The notes beneath the pieces are model-generated. The model was not told the DNA's origin. It was given only the letters and a program-made list of their open reading frames with translations, and made no database searches. The position numbers and the translations under genes are program-made. Shown here piece after piece: positions 35,243 to 44,861 of a DNA stretch of 64,000 nucleotides (position 1 is the first letter of the stretch; every line of letters starts with the position of its first letter). Source of the DNA: Cryptomeria japonica (lineage: Eukaryota; Streptophyta; Pinopsida; Cupressales; Cupressaceae). The stretch spans positions 624,589,740 through 624,653,739 of the forward strand of contig NC_081415.1 in the NCBI RefSeq assembly GCF_030272615.1, read 5' to 3'.

Positions 35243-35410
35243 AATTATATTATCATATGTATTATATTATATTTTATTTTTATTTCCATTAAAAATATAA
35301 TAAGAATAAAAGTAATAACATTTCACCACTACTACATAAAAAGGAGGTTTAATACAATTTTTAAAGATAAAATAAATATTTTCTTAAACATTTAAATTAT
35401 TATTTAAATT

Positions 35411-35586
35411 GTCTCTGGACATGTAGTGCCGCGGTTAAAACACTTCGTTGGTGAAGTGGCCACCAAGGTTCAAATCCTTGGATTTGAACAAGTGAAGTGT
35501 GGGGATGAGGTCCCTTGTTTGTGGCCTCACTGGTTCATAGCTCCAGGTCAAAAGCATTTACCCCTTAATAAAATAAAAAATTAAAA
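35411..35586 (+). mobile_element. SINE, tRNA-derived, 17-bp TSD
   Basis: About 176 bp flanked by AAATTATTATTTAAATT at 35394-35410 and 35587-35603. The head looks tRNA-like: an A-box-like 'tagtgccgcggtt' and a B box GGTTCAAATCC at 35467-35477. An A-rich tail 'aataaaataaaaaattaaa' follows. The pol III boxes would drive transcription; a LINE would supply reverse transcriptase. Confidence 0.82.
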
Positions 35587-35830
35587 AAATTATTATTTAA
35601 ATTATCATAAATTAAAAGTTAAAAGTATTTTGATTGCCTTAAATAAAAAATAAAGATAGAAAAACTTGCATTTTAGCATATTGAGCTACTAATTAAGGGC
35701 AAATGAATGACACAAAGTGGATTTTTGTTTGCATTGAGGGCTATCTACAAAAAAAAAAAAAATTAGTCACACAAATAAAAATGACTAAATAAATGACTAA
35801 TTTGATCATTGGGTAAAATGCACATCTAAA

Positions 35831-36619
35831 CGTTAGGTTTATGCTTGAACAACAATATATATGTGTATATGTATATGTATATGTATATGTAAAAATATAT
35901 AAATATATAATTAAAAATGTTTACACATTTGACTTATCACTATTAATAAAAAATTATAATGACCTACAAAAATTTTGCTTGATTTTTGTGTTGCAATATA
36001 TAATTGAAAACCATATTATTTATTTTCCTATTAATTGCTCTTATTAGATAAATTTTAAGATATATAATTCATTTTGTAAATATGTTTTATTAAAAAACTG
36101 AATCTTACTCTTAAATATTAGATAATCACATATTACTCTAAAGTATGTAGAAACCCCCAAAAAAATACACAGATCGATGGGTATAATAAATTATTAAAAA
36201 TTGATTTCTATTTCCATTCCCAGTTCCTGCCACTTACACTTTATTTAAAGTTTTGAAGGTTTTCATCTTTTCTAGAAAATTTTAAGAAGAAAACAGAGAG
36301 AATGGTGTAAGCATTTACCTTTAACAATGTCACTGCATTGTATGAATCCAAATGTGGAGATGGACAAATCTGCAACATTGTACATGAACATCAATGCCGC
36401 TAAGGGCTTTTAAGACATTCTCGAGACCAATCTTGACCCCAAGGGCACCATTAAAATGTATGTTTTATTTCCTTACATTTCTATTTTACAAAGGCATATC
36501 TATCAATATAAGGTTTATTAAGCACTATATGCAAACATTTGAAATCCCTCTTAAACCTTTTAAATTAGTTTTTCATACATTTTAAAAATATTCTGATGAT
36601 ACTTCAGTGACATATAGAA
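35831..36619. other. AT-rich host-like sequence around the CCT6 remnant
   Basis: Apart from the exon remnant I see only AT-rich DNA and a short 'gtatatgtatatgtatat' run at about 35865-35890. 36458-36619 may be the remains of the first CCT6 intron; its sequence would continue after the copia element at 57,057. Confidence 0.35.
36327..36457 (+). pseudogene. CCT6: CCT6 (chaperonin TCP-1 zeta) first-exon remnant
   Basis: ATG 36327 opens a frame reading 'MSLHCMNPNVE', then 'KSATLYMNINAAKG', a stop (TAA 36411-36413) and 'DILETNLDPKGTIKM'. This matches the conserved N-terminus of the CCT zeta subunit of the cytosolic chaperonin, which helps fold actin and tubulin. The stop replaces a Gln expected after the 'AAKGL' motif (CAA to TAA). 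The exon ends at a perfect donor context, AT|GTATGT at 36458, so it is a genomic rather than processed copy. Sequence before it (36230-36326) is 5'-UTR-like. No further exon is recognised: 160 bp downstream a copia element begins. It is a gene fragment, dead unless the stop is a local error. Confidence 0.8.
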
Positions 36620-38132
36620 TGTTGGCATTACAATAGAAAGGAGATTGTTGGCATTTCAATAAGGATATTGAAAAGGTTGTTGGAGATTGTTGATATAACT
36701 AAAGAAGGATGATTACTGTTTTAATAATATTATTTGGTCATTGATGTCAAGAAATTGATTTTTTGATTTAGTATGATGTTGCCATATCTTGAGAAGTATG
36801 TTTTGATGAGTATTAAGAGGTTGGTAAGTGACATAGAAAGAATGTGATAATAAAGGGGAGATATAAGTTATTCAATGGGCAACTATTACCGAGTTAGACA
36901 ATGATGAGATCATGTTATTTTGATTGTTTTGATATCCTACACATGTTGTTGATTGTAAGTTTAAGACTGTACCATGTCACCAAGAAAGGAACCTAGTCGG
37001 TAAACCCTAAGGTACCTAGTCAGTAAACCCTAAGGTTATCGATATCGGTTAACGAAGGCAGAATGTCTACCGAGCAAAGTTTAGTATTAATCAAGTAACT
37101 ATTGAGTTATAATAGATCGCATTGGATGGATAAAAGCATTATTTAATGAAGGATGCTGATGAGCTGGAGATGAATAAATGATTGGTATGCTGTGCAAGAA
37201 GTTTGTTAAGAATCTACGACAATAAAAATACAAGAGGAAGATCTACAACACAAATTGAACTACGATAACCTATCACAAGTTCCTAGGAAGGAATGCAAGT
37301 TTCAAGGTGAGGTAAAACGTTTTCAGATCAAAGGTTATATTGAACCTAGTCAAGTTTGATGATCTGATGGCTAAGATTGATCATGAGAAATGTGATAAAG
37401 GAGATTAAGCAGTTAGAAATTGTTTATAAATAAGGAATTGTTGATAAACACTACATGCGGGCAAATGTATGCACAGTGATGCTACATGAATGTTTACCGA
37501 GCTCAGAAGCTTGAAGATCTAATTGTAGAACAAATTGAGTAGCCCAGCAAGCTCATCAAGGGATTAGATAAGTCTTATGACAAGATTGTTTTGAGCAAAT
37601 AAGAATATGCTTTAGCATTTCAGATGTGAAGTTGCAGATATATTTTATTACTGTTGTTTATTTTGTAAGTGACAGGAAATCTCTTAACCGAGTGGACCTA
37701 ACAGTCTTATTTGTAAATCCTCTAGCAAGGTAACATTATAAATGAGTGTTTGAAATCCTTTGACAAGGTCACTTCTAACAAAGTGCAAGACTCTAACAAG
37801 TCTGAGGGAAATCCCTTAACCGGGTCACATCTAGCAATGTGTTTGTAATCTTTAATAGGATTTGCTTTTAACCAAGCATACTCTAGAAGGGTATATTTCT
37901 TAGTAGGTTCGAAATCCCCCAATGGTTTTTCTCTATTTGGGTTTACACATTAAATCTGGTTTTATATATGTTGTGATGTTATCTGTTCATGAGTTTGAAT
38001 GTTTTATAGTTTTGGTTATGTATTCTGAAGTATAAGCTACTGAGGTTGAATCTGTTGAATATATTGAATATTAAGTTTGTATGATTCACCCCCCCCTCTC
38101 ATCTTGTTTACTATTAGCATCAGAGCTTTATA
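36620..38132 (+). repeat. Copia 3 left LTR (1513 bp)
   Basis: Starts TGTTGGCATTACAATAG; its first 26 bases are partly repeated directly after themselves. It ends TTTATA where the right LTR has TTTACA. It has a short duplication near 37010-37035 ('aggtacctagtcagtaaaccct') that the right LTR lacks. The dyad array 'aaatcccttaaccgggt' lies at about 37680-37900. Confidence 0.92.
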
Positions 38133-38134
38133 AT

Positions 38135-38146
38135 TGGTATCAGAGT
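38135..38146 (+). other. Primer binding site, copia 3
   Basis: TGGTATCAGAG plus T, one mismatch at the last base to the initiator tRNA-Met consensus, immediately after the left LTR. Confidence 0.9.
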
Positions 38147-38196
38147 TGTGGACTCTAGAAGAAAATTTTAAAGGTACTTGAGGCAAAGATCCGAAG

Positions 38197-39493
38197 ATGT
38201 ATAAAAGGGATGCACCAAAGCTAAACAAGTCAAGTTTCTCCACATGGCAGAAAAGGATGAAGCTGCACTTATCAGGAATTGGAGAATATGCAACATATTA
38301 TTTGGAGAATGATTACATAGCACCTAGCACCAACTCGATGACCTTGGAAGAGATAAAGGCAAAGCAAGAACATATTCAAGCTATGATTAAAATAACATCA
38401 GCATTCACCCACTCAGAGTTTAATGGTCTAGAAGGTTGTAATGATGCAAAAGCAATGTGGACCAAGCTCATATCTGTGTATGGCAGTGATGAACATGTTT
38501 AAAGAGAAAAAGTAGATAGTATAAGAGGAAAACTTGAATCCATGAGAATGAATGAAGGTGAGAACATAACCCAATACAGTACAAGGTTAAAGGAAATTGT
38601 CAATCAAATTAAAGGAGCAGGAGGAACTATTGAAGAAAAGGATGTAAGAAGTAAGTTGTTGAGAACCCTTCTACCTACTTATGCCATTCGAGTCTCTGCA
38701 ATCAATGAATTAAGGTCTGTACCAAACATGCTAGTCTCTTTCGATGCCACTATCGGTAAGCTACATGCATTTGAGTTAAGTAATTTTGATAACAGTGGGT
38801 CTTCGATAAATAAAGTAGAATCCACATTCAGTTATTTTCATATTGGTGAATCTAATGACTATAATGATAGAATGAATAAGTATTCTGAAGGAAATCACAA
38901 TGGAGCAAGTGAGAGATTTCATAAAAACATGGAACAAGTACACAAACTATATGAGGAGATTAGAAAGCAAGAAGAGTTTGAAGCACTATTGGCCAGAAGG
39001 TTACCAAGAGGCAAAGGTAAGTATAAAGGAAAGCTACCTTTAAAATGTCTCAATTGTGATAAAATAGGACATATGGCTTCTAACTGTCCTAAAAAAGAAT
39101 CTAGTGAAAAGAGAGAATACCGAGAAGACAGACATAAAGACAATCACTATAGAGGATACTGAGATTTTAGAAGGAGAGACAGAAAGACATGCCTAGTAGC
39201 TGATGAGGAATCCAACGATGATAAATCTGATGAAACTGACATAGACGAAGTTGTTTATGTGTCTATTAAAGATGGATCAGATGAAGAAAGGTATGAAGAA
39301 AAAGCCCTAATATCTCACATGAATAATAATGATTCTTGGATCATAGACAGTGGATGCTTACATCACATGACAGGTGATAAACACAAGTTTGTTAGATTAG
39401 AAGACTATGATGGAGGATATGTAAGATTTGGTAATGATGCACCATGTCCGGTGAAAGGTAAAGGATCTATAACACTTCTTCACAATGCTAAAT
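38197..39493 (+). pseudogene. Copia 3 gag and protease, first half of gag-pol
   Basis: ATG 38197 begins a UBN2-type Gag ('KLNKSSFSTWQKRMK'). A TAA at 38500 breaks it (position where the sister element also has a TAG nearby). A second long open stretch (38542-39162) carries the rest of Gag with a CCHC knuckle, C-x2-C-x4-H-x4-C, near residue 165-180. After a TGA near 39160 the protease follows with 'WIIDSGCLHHMTGD' (D-S-G). The sequence is cut at 39493, codon for Lys in 'HNAK', by the gypsy insertion, and continues at 52253 in the same frame ('CDDVYWVEGL') apart from the duplicated TAAAT. Confidence 0.92.
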
Positions 39494-41163
39494 TGTGTAG
39501 GGGAAAAAGCGAGACTAGGTTAACATGTCCTAATCCTACCTTTTGACACACATTGCGAAATACGAAAGAGCCTAGAGGTATCACACAATTGGCTACTTCT
39601 TTTTGTGAAAGAGAGAGCCACGGGCTACCTATTAGGGTTTCTATTCCTTTGTTGTAATTGAAAGATAAAATGATGCAAGTTCAATCCCTAATCCCAAAGT
39701 GCAAGTATGAACTAATAACAAGATTGCAGAATTGAACTTAAACTATGAAAAGTTGTAAACACAAGGACAAGACAAGAATGCAAATGCGTACCTGGAGTCA
39801 AAATCTGAGTGGAAATGTTTGGGATGGGGGCGTAGGCGCCACTGTCCTGATTCTGTTCCTGAAACTGCACCTGAAACTGCTGTTTTGCAACTTGGAAAAC
39901 TGTCTGAACTGCCAAAACTTGTTGTCTGTCAGGGGGACTAGAGCGCCCAGCGCCCCTGTCCCAGCGACCAGGGTGCCTAGCGCCCCTATCCTGGTGGGAC
40001 CAGGGCGCCCCAGGCCCCTATCCTGGTCTTCTTCTTTGAAACTTGGTGTAGGGTTCGGTCTCTGTCTGCTTCTTTCGGATCTGCAACTTGCGGCGTCGTC
40101 TGAATCCCGAAATCTGCACTTATATCTGAAAAGGTGTTTTGGGTGGCTATATAGGGTTTTGCCTTAGTCAAACCCCCGCTTTGGTGATTTCCACCTCCAC
40201 GAATAGCCAAGCTGTATTGTAAAAGTAATGTGTGTGCAGACCTTGTGTGTGTGCAAGATCTAAAATGCGAGTAAGCAAACTAGAGCAACCTAGAAAGTAA
40301 ACCCTAATTGCTTGTAAATGACAATGTAAATGCTCCAATTCAAGATGCAAAGTGATCTAAAGCATGAATGCAAGTGACATAATGAGGCTTATGCAAAGAC
40401 ATGAAAACAACATGAAATCATACCCAACCCCAAGGGAGGGGTACAAGCCAATCTTCAGTCGGTGATCCCTTATTGCTCTTCAATGCCTTCAAAGCCTTAA
40501 GTGGATGAATGAATTTGATGAATGCTTGGAGGATGAATGTTGAGTGTTGCTGAAGTCTTCAAAGATCTTCTCTTTTGCTACATATGAGGTTCCTGAAAAC
40601 AAATTCCGGTTCCTTTCAAATGAAGAAAGAGAGCTCTTATGTATGAAACCCTAGGTCTTAATTCCAACTTTTGGCCGACCTAGAGATTGAATATCCTGCC
40701 AATTTCTTGGGGTTAAGCCTTATTTTATAATTGGATCGCACTCCTAAAATTTTGGGAAAAATGTCCGGGACCGTGTGCACTCTGGGCGCCACGGTCCCGA
40801 CAACTTTTCACCAAATTTTCAGGGTCGTCGGATATGATGATTTTAGAGTGAATCCCAAAGTTACAGGTGATTTCGAGATGTTTTGACCCCCGAAATCAAG
40901 CCCCCAAGCTTAGAATAGGGCCTAATTAGGGTTTTTGATTAAGTGATGTATTGGAGGAATAAAATGAAAGGGGCACGCTTTAATGAAAGGGCTCGACTTT
41001 ATGATGTGGAAGATGATGAAATAGAACCTTTAGACCTAATTAATTTGATTAATTAAGTGCTAAAGGGGAAATGAAATACAAAATACAATTGCGCCAAGGC
41101 GGGTGCTAAACTAGGTGTGAAATTGTACTGCTTTAGCAAGTGCGTACAATTTATGACGTTACA
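39494..41163 (-). repeat. Gypsy 3' LTR (left copy, 1670 bp)
   Basis: On the reverse strand it runs from TGTAACGTCATAAATTG to CCCCTACACA. It holds a GC-rich block near 39935-40022 with repeated 'cagcgcccctgtcc'-like units, and a 'gggcgccacggtccc' motif near 40787. Equal in length to the other LTR, with scattered differences. Open stretches here (39745-40167 and others) are LTR sequence. Confidence 0.93.
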
Positions 41164-41178
41164 TTTAGCCCCCACTTT
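41164..41178 (-). other. Polypurine tract of the gypsy element
   Basis: Reverse-strand AAAGTGGGGGCTAAA directly before the 3' LTR; the expected plus-strand primer, and confirmation of element orientation. Confidence 0.85.
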
Positions 41179-41747
41179 AGCGGTCATATGAGTACGACGT
41201 GCATATGCAAGCTAAAGTACAGGAAAATAAACATTATTTGAAAAAGGATATATCCATAAGTTCGTCAAACGAAGCCCCCAGTGGTATCTGCAGTACACAG
41301 TTAGGAATGACACCCTACAAAACACATGTTAGATCACAAAATCACCTAATTCTTACTGAAGAAAGTGATGAAATTTGTGAGTAGCTATATGCCCCCCCCT
41401 ATTTCGGCTTGCTTATTAGGGAGGTGAAATAGGGTAGCATGTTTACTTACAACAAATTGTGTGAACGATTATTGATGAGAGATGTTCAATACAAAGGCTT
41501 CATCAGAGCACATTTTGGAACATCAAGGGAGTAAGGGAACGAAAATACGATTCCTACACAACAAACGGTTTGAAAATCGCATCTCCAAAACTCAAGTTAT
41601 GATGAAATGAGTGATTTAGGGAAAATTAGGGTTTTGAAAGTAACGGTAAAGGAGTGAAAGTATATACCTTTGAAAGTGACTATTGCATTTGTCACTTTGT
41701 TGATTCTGAGTACTATTCATTGCAGTGGAGCCCACATAGCCATCATC

Positions 41748-44263
41748 ATGCCTTCACGACGATCGGAGCATCCCACAAGGATTGAGATCATGCGACAGGC
41801 CGTGATCGACGACGAGCCACTTGACGAGGTGAGTTGACTAAACTTTGACTTTGACTTTCTGCATTTCCATTGACTCTGACATTCTGTGATCGAAAGCGGG
41901 CCCTGGAATTTGACCCTAGGCCCCACCAAGGGCGCAATGGTCCCCTCAGGGTGCCATGGTCCCTGTGGGGTGCCATGGTCCCTGTGGGGCGCCATGGTCC
42001 CCTCAGGGCGCCATGGTCCCTGTGGGGCGCCATGGTCCTTGTGGGGCGCCATGGTCCCTATGGGGTGCCATGGTCCCCTCAGGGTGCCATGGTCCCAATC
42101 AGGACATGGTAGGGGTCAACTTTCGATGCTCGTCAGTTTGCGTATTTGGCATACATGATTTTGATGATTGATTACTGATTACACTGATGTTTTTGTGATG
42201 CAGGGTCTCCCGTACATGAGAGAGCACACAGCGGGGCAGATTCTTCGTAGTTTGCGAGATCAGATTCCCCGGCTGACTCAAGCAGAGAGAGATACATTGT
42301 CTATAGTAGGTTTGTGGTCTATGATTCTTATGCCGGCCATTCGATTTCATCCCGCAATGCTGATGGCACTCATGGAGCGATGGGATCCCGACACATGCAC
42401 ATTCCAGCTTCTAGTAGGGGAGATGACGGTGACACTTGAGGATGTGTACTGCATTCTTCGCCTACCAGTCAGAGGAGCTAACATGACATATGCGACCGAT
42501 CGGTCAGCAGAGGATCATCAGAGGGAGCAGGTATATTGCATAGGGAGAGTCATGCCGAGTGAGATGAGAGGTCGTATCATGGTCAGCTGGCTCTTACATC
42601 CTACAGGAGAGGTGCCCCTCATGAGACACCTTATGATAGCCACCATTGCACTAGCTGTCTGCCCTAATGGGTGAGGTACACACATGCATGGGGGTCTCAC
42701 ATGGTGCATCAGGGCTATGGAGAGACATAGGAGAGTATACACCTGGGGTCGTAGTATGCTTGCACATCTCTATCACGACCTCGAGGAGCATGTTTTTGGA
42801 CAGGGTTGCAACTTGATGACATGCACACTTCTGCAGGTGTGGATATTTGAGCACTTTACATGCACCAGGCCTGTTGGCTATCTAATGAGTGCGGCTAGCG
42901 AGCGACCTAGGGTATTTGCTTATCCACTTACCAACGAGTGGAGATTTGGGGATTTACTGTATTGGAGAGTGATGGTTGATAGGTTGACAGCTGAGGTGAC
43001 TGTATGGAGACCATATCTATGGATGCACAGATGGGATGGGATGGAGAGATAGTTAGCATGTTTATAGAGGAACCACCTACTGAGAGGGCGATATCCACAT
43101 ATCATAGTCCCATTCTACTTTGATCGAGTATGGAGGCAGTTTGGGCTAGAGCAGTGTGTTCCAGCCGATGTACCCATCTACACTCGACACTCACGAGTCC
43201 TTCCCAGACCCAGAGCAGTAACGAGACCGACGATAGATGATATCGAGATCACAAATATAGAGGGGTCCGACCAGGATGTGGTCACTGATTATGCCACAGA
43301 TCCCAGAGCACAGTGCAGGTATCTTTCCTTGTTTGTGAGGACATACCCGGGGCCTATCTTTCCACCAGATCACCCGACAGGCCATCCAGGTCCATGGAGG
43401 CATGGAGGTCGAGATGAGGATCAGGGATCCAGATCGAAGGAGCTAGAAGAGGGAGAGGGTCATGAGGAGGCAGGAGGTCCTGATCCATCTATAGGAGATC
43501 AGCCTAGTGCCAAGGAGGAGGAGGATGAGGATGACGAGGAGGAGGAGAGAGATGATGAGGAGGAGGATAGAGATGATGAGGAGGAGTCAGATGCAGCTCC
43601 TCACCATTCAGGAGATTATACCATAGCCTTAGATCCTCCCGTTATTCCCCAAAAGGGGGAACACGAGGCGATACGGAGACCTATACCCATCGCACACAGA
43701 TCATTCAAGCGTGGGGAGCCTAGTAGTTCCCAGTCACATATGCTACCATATCACAATCCCTACTAGCGTGAGGGAGATCTAGGTATAGTAGGTGTATATT
43801 GATTGATTAATGTTTTGATGATATAAAATGGTACTAACACAAAATCTGTTCTACTGCTACAGCTAATGTGCAGGAGTGGCGTTCCTTGATCCAGCAAGCA
43901 GTGACAGATATCTCCACGACGGCGCAGATCCCTAGTTCCTCACAAGTTGCTTATAGACCTTAAGGGAATGCGGGTCGGCATGATGATTTGTTTTCCCCAT
44001 TTCGAGTATAGGTAGAAATATGGAGGGAGAGAGAGTGAGCACTATCAGAGGACCTTCAGCGAGCACAGCGTGATCTAGCAGCAACTCAGGCCGAGGCTAC
44101 CTCGTATCACGCTATCCTTATGGATAGGGATCGTAGGAGTTCCTCTCGGAGTCACTCACGATCTATATCACGCTATACACCTATGGGTCCACCTGCATGG
44201 CCAGATCAGGAGGGAGCATCTAGTCGTCACTCTCCAGCCACCAGCCCTAGGGATAGGAGATGA
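41748..44263 (+). pseudogene. Plant mobile domain (PMD) gene, three exons, broken by stops
   Basis: Exon 1 is 41748-41828 (27 codons from ATG, rich in charged residues, ending 'DDEPLDE'), intron 41829-42203 (GTGAGT...GCAG), exon 2 42204-43767, intron 43768-43862 (GTGAGG...ACAG), exon 3 43863-44263. All exons join in frame. Exon 2 begins 'GLPYMREHTAG' and holds the PMD fold: 'ALMERWDPDTCTF', 'VGEMTVTLEDVYCILRLPV', then a Trp-rich region, 'FYFDRVWRQFGLEQ' and an acidic tail of Glu/Asp runs. Exon 3 has an Arg/Ser-rich end. Stops interrupt it at about 42672, 43050, 43062, 43764, 43961, 44009 and 44036. PMD proteins include host factors that act in gene silencing and meristem upkeep, and PMD copies are known inside transposons. 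Here the gene is antisense to pol. Confidence 0.88.
41933..42102. repeat. 19-bp minisatellite, nine copies, in PMD intron 1
   Basis: Unit GCCATGGTCCCTGTGGGGC repeats with exact 19-bp spacing; ATGG starts at 41937, 41956, 41975, 41994, 42013, 42032, 42051, 42070 and 42089. Since 19 is not a multiple of 3, ATGs appear in every frame, which creates spurious open frames on both strands. The unit resembles the 'gggcgccacggtccc' motif in the LTRs of the same element. Confidence 0.93.
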
Positions 44264-44861
44264 TCTTATGATGTAGGGTAGGTCACATTTTGGATGTATA
44301 GTGACCTACCTTTGTATATTGATCCACACATATATATATATACATGCTTCTTTGTCTCAAACGTGTTATCTTTAATGCCTAAAACAATGTATATTTTGAT
44401 TAAAGTTAATACATTTGGTAGATGTACATGTATGTTCTGAATTTAATTTCCATGTGATTTATTTCTCAATGCTCCATGATTAAATTGATACATGTGTGAC
44501 TTAATTAAAATATTTGATCAAGTACTATATTGATGATAGGGAAGAAAGTATGTGTTAAGCCTAAGAATCATATAACTAATGTGATTTAATTTGAATTTAA
44601 ACACAACATGACACGATTCAACTTAACACATAAAGACATTGTATAATATGCCAACATAAAGAAAAATGTAAATCTTTTGCAATTTACATAAATGAATTCA
44701 AGACAAAATATAAAGTAAAGAAACATGCTTGTCAGGAATGAAGCAATATAGATTAAACAAAACATCATTTAATTCTATTTTCTCTAACAAAGATATGCTA
44801 ACATATTATCCAATTTTGAAGAAGTGAGAAAGGAAATAGATGAATGATAAGGAATGAGGAA
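44264..44861. other. AT-rich gap between PMD gene and pol 3' ends
   Basis: The two genes are convergent here. I see a short 'atatatatatata' near 44331 and no other feature. Confidence 0.5.

Larger units (their letters stand above)
33690..35830 (+). mobile_element. CACTA-like non-autonomous element, right end unresolved
   Basis: The left end CACTAGTAGAAA at 33690 is a classic CACTA (En/Spm) terminus and interrupts copia 2 coding sequence. Subterminal repeats of about 50 bp with 'aaatgactaaataaatgactaa' and 'ttggtcatcgggtaag' follow at 33785-33960, and recur at 35754-35815. Two younger insertions (LINE 34322-35242 and SINE 35411-35586) split it. I did not find a matching inverted right terminus TTTCTACTAGTG, so the right limit is approximate. 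No transposase is seen. Confidence 0.5.

Noticed and set aside
39745-40167. 140-codon open frame as a gene
   Set aside because: It is inside the gypsy LTR, and the other LTR has a shorter, altered version (50834-51115); no domain.
41717-42171. Open frames on both strands across the 19-bp minisatellite
   Set aside because: The repeat lies in an intron with good splice borders, and its period is not a multiple of three, so every frame looks open by chance.
42204-43767. PMD gene as a native host gene
   Set aside because: It lies wholly between pol and the 3' LTR of a retroelement with intact target duplications, and contains several stops.
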